A stretch of 64,000 bases of DNA. Source: Pantoea sp. At-9b. GTDB taxonomy: Bacteria; Pseudomonadota; Gammaproteobacteria; Enterobacterales; Enterobacteriaceae. The DNA lies in assembly GCF_000175935.2 (NCBI RefSeq), contig NC_014837.1, positions 620,001-684,000 on the forward strand. Direction: 5' to 3'. The position numbers and the translations under genes were made by a program. This document shows, in pieces, positions 37,513 through 46,329 of this stretch (its first letter is position 1; each line of letters begins with the position of its first letter). A model generated the notes under the pieces. That model saw only the letters and a program-made list of their open reading frames with translations. It was not told where the DNA came from and did no database searches.

Positions 37513-37914
37513 GGTGCACCTGATTATTGTGATTATAGTGGTTGGGAATTCCCTGATGCTGGCGCGTGGGCGCGCTCTTGTTTCCTCACGGCTGTGTGTA
37601 AAAGACTACCCTTGCTTAATAAAGCATTCCTGCGCGCGAGGCTATCACTTTTTTTCTCTTTCAGATAAACCGGAAAATGAATGAACCACACAAGATAAAA
37701 TTATCATGAAATAAGTTTATTAATGGCGCTTGGTTTAATTAATGGTGGATAAGACTATTCCTAAGAAAATAGAATTTTGCTGAGGTTTGATGCGGAAAGG
37801 ATTAAAAAACATCAGTTGTGCAATGGGTTAACCGTGCTGGATTTTTCGCTGGCCTGCACCATGCGGAGCCGGGTTGGCTACGCTTAACGAGTGTTGTTAA
37901 AAAAAGGAGGCGTT
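37513..37914. other. 402-bp intergenic region
   Basis: This gap separates two divergent genes, the glycosyltransferase and the YncE-like gene. Much of it is AT-rich. I see no reading frame with a ribosome binding site, no terminator and no clear repeat apart from the AAGGAGG site of the next gene at 37903-37910. Confidence 0.6.
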
Positions 37915-38865
37915 ATGCAGCCAGACAACCGCGGATTACTGGCAGTCGATAAACAGGGCAATCGCGTACTGTTTCTCAACCCGGACACGTTTGCTGTGCA
38001 ACAGGAACTGAATGCCTTGCCACCCCGGCCACATGAGTTGTTGATGCTGCCGCAGTGGGAGAAAGCCTATGTGCCAATCTATGGTGATGGGATACACGGC
38101 AACAATCCTCATCCGGGCCACAAAATCGCGGTGATTAATTTACGTCAGCGAACGATCGCTGGTTTTATCGATCTTACGCCATTGCAGGCTCCGCACAGCG
38201 GGCAACTGGGGCGTGACGGCAAAGTGTATCTGTGCTGTGAAAACAGCGCCACCGTGGCGGTGATCGATCCGGCTACGGATCGGCTGGAGAAAACCATTCC
38301 CTTGCCGTCACATAACGCGCATCGCCTGGCGTTGTCACCCAGCGGTCGCAAGCTGTTCACTGACAATGAAGAGGATGCCAGCATTACGGTGGTTGACCTG
38401 TGCGAGGCGGAAGGACGGGTTATCGATACCATTCTGATGCCAGGGCCGATTGGCGGTATTGCCGCTTCACCGAAACATCCCTATCTGGTCGCCAGTGCGG
38501 CGGATGCACCCTTACTGTATGTGGTTGATCGTCAGAGCCATCGTATTCGCCAGCGGTTGTGTTTACCGGGGCATCAGCAGCCTTGTCAGGTGGTGCGCTT
38601 CAGTGCCGACGGTGAACGGCTGGTGGCGATTGGCGATCACGAGGCGGTGATCACCCTGTTTGACGATCTGCTCAATCCGCTGGGCGCTATCGCGGTCGGT
38701 GATAAACCGATGGATGGATGTTTCAGTGATGACAAATGCACGTTGCTGATTGCCAATGAAGGAGAGGGATCGCTAAGCGTGATCGATGTGGCGCAGTTAA
38801 AGGTGATAGCGACGCCGCAGGCCGGGACGGGTTGTGAAGTGCTGAGTTATTTCACCCTCAAATAA
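37915..38865 (+). CDS. YncE-like beta-propeller protein, no signal peptide
   Basis: A 316-residue seven-bladed beta-propeller of the YVTN/YncE type. Repeating motifs such as TVAVIDPATDRLEKTI, SITVVDLCEAEGRVIDTI and SLSVIDVAQLKVIATP mark the blades. E. coli YncE is periplasmic, but here the chain starts MQPDNRGLLAVDKQGN with no hydrophobic N-terminus, so the protein is probably cytoplasmic. The start at 37915 follows a strong AAGGAGG. Its partner is unknown. The gene overlaps the convergent histidine phosphatase by 8 bp. Confidence 0.82.
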   Translation: MQPDNRGLLAVDKQGNRVLFLNPDTFAVQQELNALPPRPHELLMLPQWEKAYVPIYGDGIHGNNPHPGHKIAVINLRQRTIAGFIDLTPLQAPHSGQLGRDGKVYLCCENSATVAVIDPATDRLEKTIPLPSHNAHRLALSPSGRKLFTDNEEDASITVVDLCEAEGRVIDTILMPGPIGGIAASPKHPYLVASAADAPLLYVVDRQSHRIRQRLCLPGHQQPCQVVRFSADGERLVAIGDHEAVITLFDDLLNPLGAIAVGDKPMDGCFSDDKCTLLIANEGEGSLSVIDVAQLKVIATPQAGTGCEVLSYFTLK

Positions 38866-39412
38866 ACGGGCGATGATAAATGGCGCTGCTCCAGTGGCGG
38901 CTGCTGGCGTGTTTCTCCGCCTGCCAGCCGCGCTTGCGCAGTTCGCGCGCAATCAGTTTGTTCATAATACCATGGCCGACCAGCAGCACAGTGCCACGCT
39001 GCGAGAGCAAAATCAGTTTATCGGCGGCCTGTCGGGCGCGCTGGCGCGCATGATGTACCGATTCGACATGGCCGGAGTAGCCACACAACCATAACAGGCG
39101 CAGCAGGGCCAGCCAGACGTTGAGCGGCAAATGCAATCGTTCAAAAGGCAGCAGCGGCATGGCGACTTCACTAAATACCGCATCGACGGCATGCGGCTGT
39201 AACCCCAGCCGTGTCAGCGAGGATCGTGCACGTGGCAACGGGCTGGAGGCGATCACGCTCGCCAGGCTGGCGATAGCCATGCTACGTGGTGGCGGTGAAT
39301 CGCAGATGTCAGCCTGATCATAACCTTCACACCAATCGGCCAGCGCCCGCGCCGTAAAGCGTCCGCGCACCGGATGGTCGGGTTTACCATGTCGCATAAG
39401 GATGATGGTCAT
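38858..39412 (-). CDS. histidine phosphatase (phosphoglycerate mutase-like)
   Basis: A 184-residue protein starting with the catalytic RHG signature (MTIILMRHGKPDHP, His8). ASSPLPRARSSL holds the second conserved arginine and LLVGHGIMN the second catalytic histidine. The protein is short for the superfamily, close to SixA or AlpZ-like phosphatases rather than phosphoglycerate mutase. Substrate unknown. Confidence 0.85.
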   Translation of the reverse strand: MTIILMRHGKPDHPVRGRFTARALADWCEGYDQADICDSPPPRSMAIASLASVIASSPLPRARSSLTRLGLQPHAVDAVFSEVAMPLLPFERLHLPLNVWLALLRLLWLCGYSGHVESVHHARQRARQAADKLILLSQRGTVLLVGHGIMNKLIARELRKRGWQAEKHASSRHWSSAIYHRPFI

Positions 39413-39996
39413 AGCGCCTCTGAATGATTTTCTCCAGTGTAATGCAGCCTGATGCGGAAGCGGCCTGGATGGCAGGATTTAAGACAAGTTCTCATTTGTC
39501 ATCAAAGCTTAACCGAATTATGCGACAAGTGGCGCGATGCAGGTTCAATCGCCACTTTGCTAATGATAAGCAGAAATCGTTAATCGCGTGCGGTTTTGAC
39601 GTTTTTTTGCTCGCTCGCATTGAATGTAATGTCATGAATTGACGCCATTTTTATCAAAAACCCTTGAGTAATAGTAAAGACAAATTAATTGTTTTTACTG
39701 AAATCGCTTGATTTATCTACGCGCGTAGATAGACTGATTACACAGTGATAGCTCACGGTGCCAAAGACGAAGTTGGCCTTGAGATGACGAAGTTACATTT
39801 GCCTTGTTAATGCGACCGGTGAAAAAAACATCGGCGGAGTCTGGCGAATCAGAGAATTCCAACACCAGGGAATCCTTTACTGACCTTGCATCCAGGTTTG
39901 CCTACTCAACGTCACCACCGGGGCGTTCCGCTTGTTGCATGGGAACCAGGCCACGGAAGGACGTTTGATCGATCTTCATCTATCAGGGAAATGGTT
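39413..39996 (+). other. 584-bp regulatory region before the nucleoside block
   Basis: No convincing gene. It carries the 18-bp palindrome at 39714-39731 and two copies of GACGAAGTT exactly 20 bp apart (39766 and 39786). The ribosome binding site of the MFS gene is at 39985-39988. Confidence 0.6.
39714..39731. promoter_or_regulatory. 18-bp perfect palindrome, candidate LacI-type operator
   Basis: TATCTACGCGCGTAGATA is a perfect palindrome with a central CG, the usual symmetry of LacI-family operators. It lies 265 bp upstream of the MFS gene whose neighbour encodes a LacI-family protein. That this protein binds here is inference. Confidence 0.55.
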
Positions 39997-41391
39997 ATGA
40001 CGGTACATCACTCCGTTTCGCAACAAAGCGCACTGTCTTCTTCTTCAGCCGCCGATGCGCGGTTTGCCACCTCTTCTGGCCGCAAAGATTTCTGGCGTGC
40101 CACCTTATCCTGCTGGCTCGGCACCGCGATGGAGTATGCGGATTTCGCACTCTATGGTCTGGCCGCCGGGATCATTTTTGGCGATGTTTTCTTCCCCGAA
40201 GCCAGCCCGGCGATGGCGCTGCTTTCCAGTTTTGCGACCTGGTCGGTCGGGTTTATTGCCCGTCCTATTGGCGCGCTGTTGTTCGGCTGGATTGGCGATC
40301 GCAAAGGACGCAAAGTGGTGATGATCACCACCATCATTCTGATGGGGGCTTCCACTACGCTGATTGGTTTCATCCCTTCTTACGCCAGTATTGGTTTGTG
40401 GGCACCTGCCTGTCTGGTGCTGCTGCGCTTTACCCAAGGTTTAGGGGCAGGTGCTGAGCTTTCCGGCGGTACGGTGATGTTGGGCGAGTATGCACCGGTT
40501 CAGCGTCGTGGTCTGGTGTCGTCGGTCATTGCCCTCGGTTCCAACAGTGGCACGTTGATCGCCTCTCTGGTCTGGCTGGCGGTGGTGCAGATGGATCAGC
40601 AAAGCCTGCTGGCCTGGGGATGGCGTATTCCCTTCCTCAGCAGTGTGTTGATTGCGTTGGTGGCACTGTGGATTCGTCGTCATCTGCGTGAAACCCCGGT
40701 ATTTGAACGCCAGCAGCAGGAGCTGAAGGCGGAACGTAACGCGACCCTGGCCACCCATTCGGCACCGACTGATACCCGTAGTTTTTGGCAGCGTAGCCGC
40801 GCGTTCTGGACGATGGTGGGCTTGCGCATCGGCGAGAACGGTCCTTCCTACCTGGCGCAGGGCTTTATCGTTGGCTATGTCGCGAAAGTACTGATGGTGG
40901 ACAAATCGGTGCCAACCACGGCGGTGTTTATCGCCTCGCTCCTGGGTTTCCTGATTATTCCGTTGGCGGGCTGGCTCTCTGACCGCTTTGGCCGCCGCAT
41001 TACCTACCGCGGTTTCTGCCTGCTGCTGATGTTTTACGCCTGGCCTGCTTTCCATCTGCTCGACAGCCGCGACCCGGCGATTGTTATTCCGGTGATGGTG
41101 GTGGGCATGGCGCTGGCGTCACTCGGCATCTTTGGGGTGCAGGCGGCGTGGGGCGTTGAGCTGTTTGGGGTGAAACATCGTTACACCAAAATGGCAGTGG
41201 CAAAAGAGCTGGGGTCTATCCTTTCAGGAGGCACCGCGCCATTAGTCGCCGCGGCACTGCTGTCGTTTACCGGCCACTGGTGGGCGATCGCGGTCTACTT
41301 TAGCGCGATGGCAACCATCGGTTTTCTGACCACGTTTGTGGCCCCGGAGACGCGTGGGCGCGACCTTAATCTGCCGGATGATGCGGTGTAA
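39997..41391 (+). CDS. MFS transporter, metabolite:H+ symporter type
   Basis: A 464-residue membrane transporter with twelve hydrophobic segments. The loop 2-3 motif appears as GWIGDRKGRKVVM and the loop 8-9 copy as GWLSDRFGRRI. The arrangement, with a long N-terminus and FATWSVGFIARPIGALLFG in helix 2-3, is that of the MHS group (ProP, ShiA, KgtP). Two ATGs are close, 39991 and 39997; AGGG at 39985 favours 39997. It heads a rightward block with a LacI regulator 46 bp on and a nucleoside hydrolase, which suggests a nucleoside or related substrate. Confidence 0.85.
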   Translation: MTVHHSVSQQSALSSSSAADARFATSSGRKDFWRATLSCWLGTAMEYADFALYGLAAGIIFGDVFFPEASPAMALLSSFATWSVGFIARPIGALLFGWIGDRKGRKVVMITTIILMGASTTLIGFIPSYASIGLWAPACLVLLRFTQGLGAGAELSGGTVMLGEYAPVQRRGLVSSVIALGSNSGTLIASLVWLAVVQMDQQSLLAWGWRIPFLSSVLIALVALWIRRHLRETPVFERQQQELKAERNATLATHSAPTDTRSFWQRSRAFWTMVGLRIGENGPSYLAQGFIVGYVAKVLMVDKSVPTTAVFIASLLGFLIIPLAGWLSDRFGRRITYRGFCLLLMFYAWPAFHLLDSRDPAIVIPVMVVGMALASLGIFGVQAAWGVELFGVKHRYTKMAVAKELGSILSGGTAPLVAAALLSFTGHWWAIAVYFSAMATIGFLTTFVAPETRGRDLNLPDDAV

Positions 41392-41437
41392 GCGCCGCTG
41401 CGGCAGGGGGTAAATATCAGACACAGAGGCAAAGGTA

Positions 41438-42460
41438 GTGGCTAAATCGTCGTCCGGAAATGTCACGCGTAATGATGTCGCCAAAGCCGCAGGAACGTCT
41501 GTGGCGGTGGTGAGTTACGTTATCAACAACGGACCGCGCCCGGTGGCGGAAGCTACGCGCCAGCGGGTGCTGGAGGCGATCAAACAAACCGGCTACCGGC
41601 CGAATGCTGTGGCGCGAGCGCTGGCATCGGGCAGCACCAAGACCTTTGGCTTAATCGTGCCCAATATTGCCAACCCTTTTGTCGCATCCATGGCGCATCT
41701 GTTGTTGCAGGAGTCGCTGAATCACGGTCATGTGATGTTGCTGGGCGATGCCGGTGATGATCGCCAGCGCGAACTGGAGTTGATTCAGGGGCTGCTGAAC
41801 CGTCAGGTCGATGGCCTGTTTTACAACAGCGTTGATCGCCATCCTTACATCGATCTGATCAAGGCCAGTGGCACGCCGTTTGTCATGCTCGATCGCGTTG
41901 ATCCCCAGCCCGGTGTCAGTATGCTGCGGGTCAACGAGCGTGAAGCGGCACGTCAGGTAACGGCGCATTTACTCAGCCACGGTTATCAGCAGGTCGGGAT
42001 GATCAGCGGTCCACTGGAGATGCTGAATGCGCAGGATCGTATTCAGGGCTGGCGTGACGCGCAGGCTGAATATGGGTTGGCGGCGGACGATACGTTGATC
42101 TTCCCCGCCAGTTATTCGCGGCAGGGTGGTTACGATGCGGCGTGGCGGATGATCAACAACCATCGGGTGCCGCGCGCACTCTTTGCCAGCAATGAGGGGC
42201 AGGCGATTGGCTGTATTCGTGCCTTTTCTGAATATGGTTTACGCGTCCCGCACGATGTGGCGTTGGTCTGTTTTAACGGTACTGAGCAGTCGGCATTTCA
42301 TGTGCCGGCGCTGACAACAGTACGCCAGCCGTTGCGCGAAATGGCGCAGCGCGCGATTGCCATGCTGAAGAATTGGGATGGCGAGGCGGAGCTGGCGGAA
42401 TTTCCTCACCATCTGGAGATCGGTGAGTCCTGTGGTTGCCAACTAACCAGCCGAAAATAA
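41438..42460 (+). CDS. LacI-family transcriptional repressor
   Basis: A 340-residue regulator. The N-terminal helix-turn-helix is TRNDVAKAAGTSVAVVSYVINN with the hinge ARALASGSTKTFG following, and the rest is a periplasmic-binding-type effector domain (GLIVPNIANPFVASMAHLLL). It starts with GTG at 41438; an AAAGG site precedes it. Lying between a transporter and a nucleoside hydrolase on the same strand, it probably controls the block in response to a nucleoside or sugar. The palindrome at 39714 is the candidate operator. Confidence 0.9.
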   Translation: MAKSSSGNVTRNDVAKAAGTSVAVVSYVINNGPRPVAEATRQRVLEAIKQTGYRPNAVARALASGSTKTFGLIVPNIANPFVASMAHLLLQESLNHGHVMLLGDAGDDRQRELELIQGLLNRQVDGLFYNSVDRHPYIDLIKASGTPFVMLDRVDPQPGVSMLRVNEREAARQVTAHLLSHGYQQVGMISGPLEMLNAQDRIQGWRDAQAEYGLAADDTLIFPASYSRQGGYDAAWRMINNHRVPRALFASNEGQAIGCIRAFSEYGLRVPHDVALVCFNGTEQSAFHVPALTTVRQPLREMAQRAIAMLKNWDGEAELAEFPHHLEIGESCGCQLTSRK

Positions 42461-42468
42461 ATAACATT

Positions 42469-43452
42469 ATGAAAAGATTGATTATTGATTGTGATCCGGG
42501 GAATGGTATTGCCGGTGCAAACACCGATGATGGGTTGGCTCTGGCCTTAGCGCTGGCGTCACCTGCTTTGTCGGTGGAGTTAATCACTACCGTCACCGGC
42601 AATACGCCCTGCGCGGTGGGTGCGCAGGTCGCGAAAGACCTGTTGCAACGCCTGGGTCTGAATATCCCGGTGGTGCGGGGCGCTCAACAGGCATTACGGG
42701 AAGATCCGGCTCCGTGGCGCGCCCGTCTTGACGGTGTCGAGGATAAAAAGCTGGCCGAATTGTGGCGCGGTGTACGCCAGCCACAGCTGCTACCTGCCGA
42801 TGGCAACGATGCTGCGGGGGTGATGGGGCAGCTGATTTGTGACAATCCCGGTGAATTCACATTGGTGGCGATCGGTCCTCTCACCAACGTGGCACAGGCG
42901 CTGCAACGCTATCCGCAGATGGCGGAATCGGTGGCAGAGATTGTGATTATGGGGGGCGTGTTTGCGCTGGACGATTATGTCAAAGACACCAATTTTGGCC
43001 TCGACCCGGAAGCGGCCCATCAGGTGTTACACAGTGGTGCCACGGTGACGCTGGTACCCATGGACGTCACCACTCAAACCTTGCTGACGCATCAGGATCT
43101 TAGTCGTCTTACCGGCCATGAACATCCGCTGACCCAATTTGTCCGTGAAACCCTGCGACCCTGGATTGACTACTCCATTCGTACCCGCCATTTACCCGGC
43201 TGCTGGATCCATGATGCCCTGGTCGTCGCCTGGTTGTTGAATCAACGCGTCGCCGATGGCATGGATTATCATGTCGATGTGGAATTACGGCCTGGTGCCA
43301 CGCGCGGAAAAAGTTGGCGCTACCGCACGCCACTGCGCCTTGATGTGGGCATTCCCAAAGATGTCGGCGCGCTGGTACATGTCTTGCACAGCGTCGATAA
43401 CCCGCTCCTGCTGGATATCATCGAACAGGCATTTAACGGCCTGAATAGCTAA
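42469..43452 (+). CDS. nucleoside hydrolase (IUNH family)
   Basis: A 327-residue enzyme that splits ribonucleosides into base and ribose. The calcium-binding N-terminal motif is DCDPGNGIAGANTDDGLAL, with an insertion between DPG and DD compared with the common DTDPGxDD form; VIMGGVF, PMDVTTQ and the late WIHDALVVAWLL (Asp and His of the active site) are also present. The four key acidic positions look intact. Only 8 bp separate it from the LacI gene, so co-transcription is likely. A hairpin follows the stop. Confidence 0.9.
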   Translation: MKRLIIDCDPGNGIAGANTDDGLALALALASPALSVELITTVTGNTPCAVGAQVAKDLLQRLGLNIPVVRGAQQALREDPAPWRARLDGVEDKKLAELWRGVRQPQLLPADGNDAAGVMGQLICDNPGEFTLVAIGPLTNVAQALQRYPQMAESVAEIVIMGGVFALDDYVKDTNFGLDPEAAHQVLHSGATVTLVPMDVTTQTLLTHQDLSRLTGHEHPLTQFVRETLRPWIDYSIRTRHLPGCWIHDALVVAWLLNQRVADGMDYHVDVELRPGATRGKSWRYRTPLRLDVGIPKDVGALVHVLHSVDNPLLLDIIEQAFNGLNS

Positions 43453-43460
43453 AAAAACCC

Positions 43461-43482
43461 GGTCATCGCGCTGGCGATGGCC
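43461..43482 (+). terminator. hairpin after the nucleoside hydrolase gene
   Basis: GGTCATCGC and GCGATGGCC pair over 9 bp with one G-T wobble around a 4-base loop. Seven A residues precede it and no strong T-run follows, so read-through to the next MFS gene is possible. Confidence 0.45.
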
Positions 43483-43668
43483 CTGTTTCACCTGACATGC
43501 TTCCTTACACCGGGATGCACTCGCTGACAATTCCGCGTCACAGCCCGCCTTTCTGACATGCTATATACAAATAGTTAACAAAATAGTAACCGATGCAATC
43601 ATTCGCACGGTAACGTTCACAAGAATGTCCGGCCAACGATCCGGGCGCTGTCAGACAGGATACCCCCT

Positions 43669-44889
43669 ATGTTTAACTGGACTGCGACGCAGCGAAATGT
43701 GGCTTTTGCCAGTTTCGCCAGCTGGACGCTGGATGCGTTCGACTTTTTTATTCTGGTGTTTGTACTCAGCGATCTTGCCCTGTATTTCCACACCACGGTG
43801 TCTGATGTTTCTATCGCGATTATGCTGACACTGGCGGTGCGGCCAATTGGCGCGCTGCTGTTTGGCCGTCTTGCGGAGAAATATGGCCGCCGCCCGATTT
43901 TGATGCTGAATATTGTGTTGTTTTCACTGTTTGAGCTGCTATCGGCGTGGTCACCTAACTTTGAGGCTTTCCTGACGTTCCGCGTGATTTACGGCGTGGC
44001 GATGGGGGGCATCTGGGGCGTGGCCTCGTCACTGGCGATGGAAACCATTCCGGATCGTTCGCGTGGTTTGATGTCCGGTATTTTTCAGGCCGGTTACCCC
44101 TGTGGCTACCTGCTGGCATCGATTATCTTTGGTTTGTTCTTTGAGAGTGTCGGCTGGCGCGGTATGTTTATGATTGGCGCGTTGCCGATTCTGTTACTGC
44201 CATTTATCTATTTCAAGGTGCCGGAATCACCCGTCTGGCTGGCGGCGCGCGAACGTAAAGAGAGCAACGCCTTGCTGCCGATTATTCGTCAACACTGGAA
44301 AATCTGTATCTACATGGTGTTGCTGATGGCCTGCTTCAACTTCTTCAGCCACGGTACTCAGGATCTCTATCCCACCTTCCTGAAGGTGCAGCACCAGTTT
44401 GATCCGCACACCGTCAGTATTATCGCAATTAGCTACAATATCGCGGCGATGCTGGGCGGCATCTTCTTCGGTTCGCTGTCGGAGCGTATTGGACGTAAAA
44501 AAGCCATTATGCTGGCGTCGTTTCTGGCACTACCGGTGCTGCCGCTGTGGGCGTTTTCCAGTGGTTCGTGGATGATTGGTATCGGCGCATTTCTGATGCA
44601 ATTCATGGTGCAGGGCGCGTGGGGCGTGGTGCCGACCTATCTGACCGAGCTGGTGCCCGCCAATGCGCGTGCCGTACTGCCGGGCTTTGTCTATCAGTTG
44701 GGTAACCTGATTGCCTCCGTTAACGCCACTTTGCAATCACGCATTGCCGAGGCGCACGGAGGTAATTATGGCTTGGGCATGGCGATTGTTGCCGGGACGG
44801 TGGCGGTGCTGATCTGCGTGTTTGTTGCCTTTGGACGAGAAACGCGCGGCATCGAAATATCAGGTGCCGTGGCGCGCGAGCCGCATTAA
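43669..44889 (+). CDS. MFS transporter, sialate/organic-acid type
   Basis: A 406-residue membrane transporter with twelve hydrophobic segments. The first loop is FASWTLDAFDFFILVF, the loop 2-3 motif is GRLAEKYGRRPIL and the loop 8-9 copy is GSLSERIGRKKAI. The sequence resembles the NanT/JEN-like group (sialic acid and carboxylate transporters). It is 217 bp after the nucleoside hydrolase, on the same strand, with ACAGGA before ATG 43669. Whether it shares a substrate with the first MFS gene is unknown. The stop shares TTAA with the next convergent gene. Confidence 0.85.
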   Translation: MFNWTATQRNVAFASFASWTLDAFDFFILVFVLSDLALYFHTTVSDVSIAIMLTLAVRPIGALLFGRLAEKYGRRPILMLNIVLFSLFELLSAWSPNFEAFLTFRVIYGVAMGGIWGVASSLAMETIPDRSRGLMSGIFQAGYPCGYLLASIIFGLFFESVGWRGMFMIGALPILLLPFIYFKVPESPVWLAARERKESNALLPIIRQHWKICIYMVLLMACFNFFSHGTQDLYPTFLKVQHQFDPHTVSIIAISYNIAAMLGGIFFGSLSERIGRKKAIMLASFLALPVLPLWAFSSGSWMIGIGAFLMQFMVQGAWGVVPTYLTELVPANARAVLPGFVYQLGNLIASVNATLQSRIAEAHGGNYGLGMAIVAGTVAVLICVFVAFGRETRGIEISGAVAREPH

Positions 44890-45338
44890 AGCGCCTCGCA
44901 GACGTCAACCCATTTTGCCGCAGTGAGATCAGCCATGCGCTGCGGCGAAATGCGTACCGCGTTGTAAATTGAACCGGCCGCAGGCAGTACCTCTTCATAG
45001 CGGCGTAAGGAGACATCGCAATAGACAGTCAGCGGATTTTCCAGACCGAATGGGCAGACCGCTCGGGCAGGATGGCCGGTCCAGTTCACCACCTCATCGA
45101 CGCACAACATCCGTGCTTTCCCGCCAAGCGCGGCTTTTAATTTGTCATTATCGAGGCGTGCATCACCGCGCGTGACAATCAGCACGACGTTCTCTTTTAC
45201 TTTAAAAGACAAGGTTTTAGCAAGTTGTCCTGGCTCCACACCATGCAGGCGTATGGCCAGTTCAGCGTCAGGCATCTCGATGATGTCGACATCCGGTGCA
45301 TGTTCGGCAAAGAAGTGCCGTACTGACTCCAGGCTCAT
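44886..45338 (-). CDS. YbaK/EbsC-family aminoacyl-tRNA deacylase
   Basis: A 150-residue protein of the YbaK/ProX editing-domain family. AKTLSFKVKENVVLIVTRGDARLD carries the conserved lysine that binds the substrate, and HPARAVCPFGLENPL holds the GxxPFG-like loop. Family members remove wrongly attached amino acids from tRNA, or act as Cys-tRNA-Pro deacylases. The start at 45338 follows a GGAG site; a frame start 21 bp upstream has none. It stands alone. Confidence 0.87.
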   Translation of the reverse strand: MSLESVRHFFAEHAPDVDIIEMPDAELAIRLHGVEPGQLAKTLSFKVKENVVLIVTRGDARLDNDKLKAALGGKARMLCVDEVVNWTGHPARAVCPFGLENPLTVYCDVSLRRYEEVLPAAGSIYNAVRISPQRMADLTAAKWVDVCEAL

Positions 45339-45432
45339 TTTTTTCTCCGGCAAAATCAAGCGCTAAAACTGCCATAAGCCCTCGCAACTGTAAACGAGAA
45401 TGCAGGAGAATCTGTAACAGAATTTACCTAAC

Positions 45433-46227
45433 CTAAACGGCGTTTAATGTGCAGTTACCACAACGCTCAATGTCGGGAATTCGGTAACGCTGACAGCAAC
45501 TGCGGCGCTCCATGACACCATTCCGTGGGATCATGGTGCGGTAAAGCGGATTATCGCTGCCATCCAGCAGGGTGCGGGTGAAGAACAGCGCCTGTTCCAG
45601 TTGTGACACGACGGTTTCAGGTAATTGCGCTTTCAACTCTCCGAGGAACCACCAGAAGGAGAACCCCATGTTGTTCCAAATCAGTTTGGCGTTGATATCA
45701 CCATGCTGGGTCATGCCGTGAACGGCCGGAATCAGACAGTGTTGAATCAGGCGATCAAGACGTTGTTGTTCATTGAGGTAGCGTGCCTCTTCATCTTCCT
45801 GCACATCAATCCAGAAGGCGCAGGGATGGCCGGTTTCATGAAACTCAACGTGAATCAGGTGTGGTGCACAGTTCAGCGCGCGTGGCTCCAGCAGCAACGC
45901 CAGCATCAGGGGTGACAACAGCAGGCCGAAATACCATTGCGCCCAAAGCGACTGGAGCGGTTTCGCCTCATGTGGCACATCAGGATGATTGCGATACAAA
46001 TGATCGCTATAGCGCTGGGTGAGACGGCGGTAATGGTGGGGTTCAGACCACTCGGCGAGCGTTAAGGTGCCCGCCGGAGCAGGCTTACCGAGTTTTATCG
46101 TTTCCAGCATGTAGCTGCGTTGTTCACGCATCAGATCTTCCAGCGCGCTCGCCAGTGGGCGATCGCTTTGGATAAAGATCAAGGGATGGTCGCTGTAGCG
46201 ATGATCCTGACGGGTGATAGTAGCCAT
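45433..46227 (-). CDS. fhuF: ferric siderophore reductase FhuF
   Basis: A 264-residue [2Fe-2S] protein that reduces ferric hydroxamate siderophores in the cytoplasm to release iron. The unusual cluster motif C-C-x10-C-x2-C is visible at Cys244, Cys245, Cys256 and Cys259. The rest is a globular domain typical of FhuF (ALLLEPRALNC, LIWNNMGFSFWWFLGEL). Its place next to yjjZ and the tRNA-Leu cluster matches E. coli. A Fur-like box lies 30 bp upstream of the start, so iron repression is expected. Confidence 0.93.
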   Translation of the reverse strand: MATITRQDHRYSDHPLIFIQSDRPLASALEDLMREQRSYMLETIKLGKPAPAGTLTLAEWSEPHHYRRLTQRYSDHLYRNHPDVPHEAKPLQSLWAQWYFGLLLSPLMLALLLEPRALNCAPHLIHVEFHETGHPCAFWIDVQEDEEARYLNEQQRLDRLIQHCLIPAVHGMTQHGDINAKLIWNNMGFSFWWFLGELKAQLPETVVSQLEQALFFTRTLLDGSDNPLYRTMIPRNGVMERRSCCQRYRIPDIERCGNCTLNAV

Positions 46228-46258
46228 GCCGGTCCTGAATGAAAACGGGAAGCGAAAA

Positions 46259-46277
46259 ACAAATGATAATCGTTCCC
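46259..46277 (-). promoter_or_regulatory. Fur-like box upstream of fhuF
   Basis: The central AATGATAATC matches the core of the 19-bp Fur consensus, with 13 of 19 positions agreeing by my count. It lies just before the fhuF start codon, as expected for an iron-repressed promoter. Confidence 0.65.
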
Positions 46278-46329
46278 GCTTCAGCTCACAAGACAGGCAG
46301 GCTGTGGATTCACCGCCGCGGCCTCAGTG

